A stretch of DNA of 8,424 bases from Synergistaceae bacterium (GTDB taxonomy: Bacteria > Synergistota > Synergistia > Synergistales > Aminobacteriaceae). The stretch spans positions 1 through 8,424 of the forward strand of contig JAISWV010000366.1 of NCBI GenBank assembly GCA_031270755.1. The letters are read 5' to 3'. The translations under genes were made by a program, and so were the position numbers. The notes beneath the pieces were generated by a model. That model did not search any database. It saw nothing but the letters and a program-made list of their open reading frames with translations, and was not told where the DNA came from. This document shows positions 4,962-8,424 of this stretch, in pieces. The number at the start of each line of letters is the position of its first letter. Positions within the stretch are counted from its first letter, which is position 1.

Positions 4962-7900
4962 ATGAAAAACAGGAAAGTGCGGAGTTGCTTTTTTATTTAC
5001 TTTGTCTGTCTTTTCGTCGTGTCGTGCGCCTCTCTGACGAAAAGCGCGTGGGCCGTGGAGGTTTCCTCATGGCGGGAGCTGGAAGAGGCCCTTCGTGATA
5101 TGGGCGAAGGCGCGCTTTCGGATTGCGTCATCGACGTCGTAGAGGATATTGTGGGGCCGCGGACGATCTCGCATCCTTCCCTGCCGGCCATAACAAGGCC
5201 TGTGACCATTCGCGGCAACGGATACGCCATCGATGCCGGGACTGCCGGTTTGGGGTCGCGGCGCGTCTTTTACGTGGCGGAAAAAGGAGACGCGGCTTTC
5301 ATCGACCTGACGATCCAGGGCGGCAACTCCGTCGAGCCAGGGGGCGGCGTTTACGTCGAAGGCGGCAGAGCCCGCTTCGTCAACTGCACGATCTCGGGAA
5401 ACAGGAGCTTCGGGTACGGGGGCGGGATCGCGGCCGTGAACGCCGAGGTCGTGTTCGAGAAATGCCGAATCGGGAATAACAACGCTTTCCGGCAGGGCGG
5501 CGGAATCTTTCAGAAAAACGGGCGTTCGAGGTTTTGGAGGTGCGCGATTTCGGGCAACGCTCTTTTCGGCAGCGGCGGAGGGGTTTTTGTCGCGGATGGA
5601 GACGCCGAGTTTATCGGCTGCGAAATATTCGGCAACAAAACTTTTAGCGACGACAACGGCTATGGCGGCGTATCCAAGACCGACGGACACGGCGCGGGAG
5701 GGGGACTCATGGTGGGCGCCGCGGCCGGGGTGACGGTTTCTTTCACCGATTGCGCCATTTACGACAACGACGCCGGGCACGCCGGAGGCGGCGTCACCGT
5801 CAAGGGGGGCGGCTCGGTGAACTTCACCAACTGCACCATCACCGGGAACAAGGCGGCTCTGGAGGGAGGAGGCGTGTCGATTTACGGCGGAAACGCCTCC
5901 TTCACGGGTTGCACTGTGACGAAAAACCGGGGGCGCTTTGTCGGCGGTCTCCACGTATCGGGAACGGTACGCCTGAGAGGCAGCATCGTCGCCGGAAACG
6001 CGCTGGACGACCAATGGACGAAAAGAGGCGGACTGTACAGCGGCGAGGCCGAAGCCGGCGACCTCTTGGTCGACAGCCGGCACGCCGGTACGCTGACCGG
6101 CGACGGCTACAACCTCATCGGCGCCGCCGCAGGGGAAAAAGTAACGTGGAAGCGCACGGATACGCTGGATCGTTCCCTTTCCTACGAGGCGATTTTCGGA
6201 AAAAACGAGCTGACCGACAACGGAGCTCCCGTAAAAACCCTAAAGGTCCTTCCGGAAGGCCGCGCGTTTGCCAAAATCCCATCATATGTGCAATGGCTGC
6301 CTCGGTACAACAAACGCAAAAGAGAACGTTTGCTGTTCAGAGTGAACATCGGCGCTCTCGGGCCCGAGGATTTTTCATCGGAGACATTGCCGGCAAAGGC
6401 GGTCGACGCCGTCCCACGTGACGTCAAAACGTGGCGTCAGCTTGCCGAGGCCATCGAAGTCGTGAACGGCGGCCTTTTCTTTGGCGTTTCCGATGACGTC
6501 GTCACCCTGACGGAGGATATTTGTTACGATGGAGACAAGCGGTATCCGTCGCTTCCTGTCATCGAGACCTCCCTTCGGATTGTGGGAAACGGTCATCGGA
6601 TCGACGCGGGGGTCTCGTCCGCGGACAATCGCCCGGTATTCGACATCGAGGGTGACCGAGTGCGGTTCGAGGACCTGACGATCACGGGCGGCTACGCCGA
6701 TTTCGGAGGCGGCGTTCATATCATGAAGGGAGAGGCCGATTTCGTTCGGTGCCGCATCGCCGCCAACCTTGCCAGGTTCGGAGGCGGAGGAGTCTACGTC
6801 CGGGAAGACGGTACGGCGGGATTCCAAGATTGCGAAATCATGAACAACGGAGTGCGCGGACAGGGTTCGGACAAGAATGGAGGCGGCGGAATCGGCTCCG
6901 GCGGAAAACGGCTCGTCCTTGAAAATTCCAGGGTTGCCGACAACTGGGCGGATGGAAACGTGTTCGGGGGTGGGGGGATCTTCGTTCAAAAAGGCGTGGC
7001 CTCTCTCGACGCCTGCGCCGTAAGCGGCAACAGATCCTCCGGAAGCGGGGGCGGACTGCACGCGCGGGGAGCCCGATTCGTCATCGAGAACACCCAAATC
7101 TCTGAAAATCGCGGCAGAGAAGCCGGAGCGCTCTTTGTTCTCGACGAAGGGGCCGAGCTGCGAAACTGCCGGTTGTCCCACAATCGAACCGAGCACAACG
7201 GCAACGGCGGCGCCGTTTTCTTCTCATCGATTTCATCGGCTTCGTCGAACTCGTCCAGGGACGGAGCGCTTCAGATGATGGACACCGTCGTTTCGGAAAA
7301 TGTCTCCGGGGCCAATGGCGGAGGGATATGCGTCGAATTCGGGCGCGCTTTTTTCATCCGCTGCGAGATATCGAGCAATGACGCGAGAGGGGCGGACGCC
7401 ATCGGAGGAGGTGTGATTACCGGCAATCACGGCTTTTTTGAGGGAACGACGGTAAAAAGCAACCGCGCCCGGGGGGAGCCCGACGACCTCTGGATCACCT
7501 CGAGGTATGGAGAAGGAATCGTCAACGGCGGAGGCAACGTTATGGGGCAGGTCCACGGACGCTTTCCCGGCCTCGAAAAACTCGGAAAACCCGGAAAAAA
7601 CGTGGAGACGAACAAGATTGTGGCCCCGGGGCAGACCGCGAGAAAGAGGGCTTTCGAGGTGGTGAATTTGCTGCGGACGTTCAAGGCCGCCGCGATGGCG
7701 CTCTGGTCGGATGTACCGGGCACGCCGAACCCCGGCGAGAAATTTACCGTGCCGGGCGTGCTGGAACACCTGGGCCCGCTGCCTCCTTCCGAGGCGGCCA
7801 AGCTGTGCGTGAAAATTGCTGAAAATCAGTGGTGGGTCGGCTGCGACGTGTCGTCGGAAAACGCGGAGACCAGGGCGGTTTTAAAAAGCCTGGAGGTTTG

Positions 7901-7970
7901 CGACGAAGACGGGAAAGTTTACTCTGGAGGGCCAGTGGCGTATATGCTCGCCGTGACCCTTCGCCCGTAG
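4962..7970 (+). CDS. Large exported right-handed beta-helix protein, two duplicated modules plus pilin-like C-terminal domain
   Basis: 1002 residues from ATG 4962 (AAGGG at 4949-4953, 8-base spacer); the in-frame ATG at 4920 lies inside the preceding gene and would bury the signal peptide. Residues 1-31 are a signal sequence with basic start and hydrophobic core. Cleavage may be after AWA (29-31), or at a lipobox VVSC (Cys22), which would make it a lipoprotein. Module A (34-467) and module B (488-863) each start with W-R-E/Q-L-x-E-A, then GNG..IDAG, then DLTI.GG, then about 8-9 coils of 25-27 residues of the pattern GGG(V/I)...F..C.I..N. Module A ends with GYNLIGA and LTDNGAPVKTL, resembling choice-of-anchor Q tails. 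Residues 891-1002 (LLRTFKAAAMALWSD...NQWWVGCDV) look like a type IV pilin/pseudopilin globular part without its prepilin helix. No catalytic residues are evident; adhesin or surface scaffold is inferred. It is followed 28 bases later by another exported protein. Confidence 0.87.
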   Translation: MKNRKVRSCFFIYFVCLFVVSCASLTKSAWAVEVSSWRELEEALRDMGEGALSDCVIDVVEDIVGPRTISHPSLPAITRPVTIRGNGYAIDAGTAGLGSRRVFYVAEKGDAAFIDLTIQGGNSVEPGGGVYVEGGRARFVNCTISGNRSFGYGGGIAAVNAEVVFEKCRIGNNNAFRQGGGIFQKNGRSRFWRCAISGNALFGSGGGVFVADGDAEFIGCEIFGNKTFSDDNGYGGVSKTDGHGAGGGLMVGAAAGVTVSFTDCAIYDNDAGHAGGGVTVKGGGSVNFTNCTITGNKAALEGGGVSIYGGNASFTGCTVTKNRGRFVGGLHVSGTVRLRGSIVAGNALDDQWTKRGGLYSGEAEAGDLLVDSRHAGTLTGDGYNLIGAAAGEKVTWKRTDTLDRSLSYEAIFGKNELTDNGAPVKTLKVLPEGRAFAKIPSYVQWLPRYNKRKRERLLFRVNIGALGPEDFSSETLPAKAVDAVPRDVKTWRQLAEAIEVVNGGLFFGVSDDVVTLTEDICYDGDKRYPSLPVIETSLRIVGNGHRIDAGVSSADNRPVFDIEGDRVRFEDLTITGGYADFGGGVHIMKGEADFVRCRIAANLARFGGGGVYVREDGTAGFQDCEIMNNGVRGQGSDKNGGGGIGSGGKRLVLENSRVADNWADGNVFGGGGIFVQKGVASLDACAVSGNRSSGSGGGLHARGARFVIENTQISENRGREAGALFVLDEGAELRNCRLSHNRTEHNGNGGAVFFSSISSASSNSSRDGALQMMDTVVSENVSGANGGGICVEFGRAFFIRCEISSNDARGADAIGGGVITGNHGFFEGTTVKSNRARGEPDDLWITSRYGEGIVNGGGNVMGQVHGRFPGLEKLGKPGKNVETNKIVAPGQTARKRAFEVVNLLRTFKAAAMALWSDVPGTPNPGEKFTVPGVLEHLGPLPPSEAAKLCVKIAENQWWVGCDVSSENAETRAVLKSLEVCDEDGKVYSGGPVAYMLAVTLRP
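5061..6362 (+). repeat. Beta-helix module A (first copy of the internal duplication)
   Basis: Residues 34-467 of the beta-helix protein. It matches module B at an offset of about 454-457 residues: SSWRELEEAL with KTWRQLAEAI, RGNGYAIDAG with VGNGHRIDAG, FIDLTIQGG with FEDLTITGG. Coils 1-7 keep a Cys at the same position (residues 142, 168, 194, 220, 264, 291, 317). Confidence 0.75.
6423..7550 (+). repeat. Beta-helix module B (second copy of the internal duplication)
   Basis: Residues 488-863. It has the same opening as module A but more variable coils: the ladder Cys is kept at 597, 624, 685, 736 and 801 and replaced by Ser or Thr elsewhere. A Ser-rich insert (SSISSASSNSS, about 755-765) expands one coil. 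The choice-of-anchor-like end is reduced to DDLWI and NGGGNVMG. Confidence 0.72.
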
Positions 7971-7998
7971 CCTTCGCTTGAAGGAGACGATTTGACCG

Positions 7999-8424
7999 AT
8001 GGGGGAAAAAATGCTGAAAAAACAGATGAAAAATTTAGCGATCCTGTGTTTTTTAATCCGCGGCGTTTTTCTTGCCGCGCCGTCTTTCGCGGTTCCGGCG
8101 AACGCTATCCCAGCGAACGCTGCCACAGCGAAAGCTGCCACAGTGGAAAACGAAGCCATTTTGCGCGAACTGACGGCCTTGCGGGAAGAAGTGACGGCTT
8201 TGCGCCAAGAGGTGCGGGTTCTCGCCGATCACGTCATGGGCAAAGGCGGAGCGGCATCCGATTCTCCCTCTGATTCACCTTCCGATTTGCCTTCCAACGA
8301 AGATCAGCGGGCGCGTTATATTACGGAAGAGCTTCGAGTGATGAAATCGGCGGCTCTTCTGTACTACGCCGACCACCTGGGAGCGCGGGACATGGAAGCC
8401 GGTTTTGCCGCCGCGTCTCTGGAG
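7999..8424 (+). CDS. Exported coiled-coil protein with pilin-like segment, truncated by the window edge
   Basis: 142 codons are visible from ATG 7999, with no stop before the edge. AAGGAGA (7981-7987) lies 11 bases upstream, and an in-frame TGA at 7993-7995 rules out an earlier start; ATG 8011 is an alternative. Residues 1 to about 31 form an ordinary signal peptide (LKKQMKNLAILCFLIRG...APSFA) rather than a prepilin leader. Then follow an Ala-rich repeat (PANAI PANAA TAKAA), about three coiled-coil heptads (ILRELTALREEVTALRQEV), a linker SDSPSDSPSDLPS, and a helix ITEELRVMKSAALLYYADHL that resembles LLRTFKAAAMALWSD in the preceding protein and the globular helix of type II secretion pseudopilins. 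Likely periplasmic or surface-located and co-transcribed with the beta-helix gene (28-base gap). The function is unknown, and the rest of the domain lies outside the window. Confidence 0.78.
   Translation, partial: MGEKMLKKQMKNLAILCFLIRGVFLAAPSFAVPANAIPANAATAKAATVENEAILRELTALREEVTALRQEVRVLADHVMGKGGAASDSPSDSPSDLPSNEDQRARYITEELRVMKSAALLYYADHLGARDMEAGFAAASLE
8095..8139 (+). repeat. Three 15-base tandem repeats (PANAI/PANAA/TAKAA)
   Basis: CCGGCGAACGCTATC, CCAGCGAACGCTGCC and ACAGCGAAAGCTGCC follow one another in frame, next to the expected signal-peptide cleavage site. They look like a recent small expansion of an Ala-rich spacer. Confidence 0.7.
8257..8292 (+). repeat. Three 12-base tandem repeats (SDSP/SDSP/SDLP)
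   Basis: TCCGATTCTCCC, TCTGATTCACCT and TCCGATTTGCCT are in frame and encode a Ser/Asp/Pro linker between the coiled coil and the pilin-like helix. Confidence 0.65.

Noticed and set aside
4895..5098. Possible frameshifted continuation of the SUFU-like protein in the next frame
   Set aside because: The translation (YATDAGIPIFSKTKGIENEK...) does not look like the expected SUFU continuation and soon runs over the beta-helix signal peptide.
5067..6083. 338-codon minus-strand frame opposite the beta-helix gene
   Set aside because: Shadow of regular beta-helix coils; no independent coding signs.
5061..7550. Beta-helix repeats as chlamydial-type polymorphic membrane protein (autotransporter) repeats
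   Set aside because: The GGG(V/I) and ..N motifs are similar in spirit, but the coil register and Cys pattern differ and no C-terminal outer-membrane barrel is present.
7992..8273. 93-codon plus-strand frame starting at TTG 7992
   Set aside because: The frame starting at ATG 7999 has a signal peptide, coiled coil and pilin-like helix and stays open to the window edge; this one is its shadow.
1..8424. tRNA, rRNA, CRISPR array or transposase genes
   Set aside because: No cloverleaf, spaced direct-repeat array, or transposase-like frame was seen in reading the window.

Overview
The window is a stretch of moderately high-GC bacterial DNA with short intergenic gaps and all genes on the plus strand. 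The pairing of a duplicated DUF1538 membrane protein with a PII-like protein, together with secreted beta-helix and pilin-like proteins, reminds me of Synergistota. That assignment is an inference from memory of protein style; no rRNA or marker gene is present to confirm it.

Layout. (1) 3-1586: the C-terminal part of an ankyrin-repeat protein, open at the left edge, with about 16 repeat units. (2) 1733-4022: a tightly coupled pair, a two-repeat DUF1538 integral membrane protein (putative cation transporter) whose stop overlaps the start of a protein made of two tandem PII-like domains. This looks like a transporter with its own regulator. The second PII-like domain has its own consensus Shine-Dalgarno and GTG inside the fused gene. 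(3) 4023-4356: a gene-free stretch with a strong extended hairpin (4081-4129), followed by AT-richer DNA that may hold a short 3' gene remnant. (4) 4357-4959: a lower-GC open frame. Its second half (from an ATG at 4585 preceded by a consensus Shine-Dalgarno) resembles a suppressor-of-fused (SUFU)-type domain and seems cut short at the C terminus. It may be a degraded toxin-immunity locus. (5) 4962-7970: a large exported protein built from two duplicated right-handed beta-helix modules and a C-terminal pilin-like globular domain. (6) 7999 to the right edge: the start of an exported coiled-coil protein that appears to carry the same pilin-like helix as the C terminus of its upstream neighbour.

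How the genes may work together: 1733-4022 is a self-contained membrane transport and sensing operon. The 4962-8424 pair looks like an envelope or surface module in which two differently built exported proteins share one globular domain type. The lower-GC piece between them looks like an insertion or relic of horizontally moved defence/competition genes. The most unusual items are the hidden internal start in the PII-like gene, the beta-helix/pilin-like fusion repeated in the next gene, and the fused or truncated SUFU-like locus.
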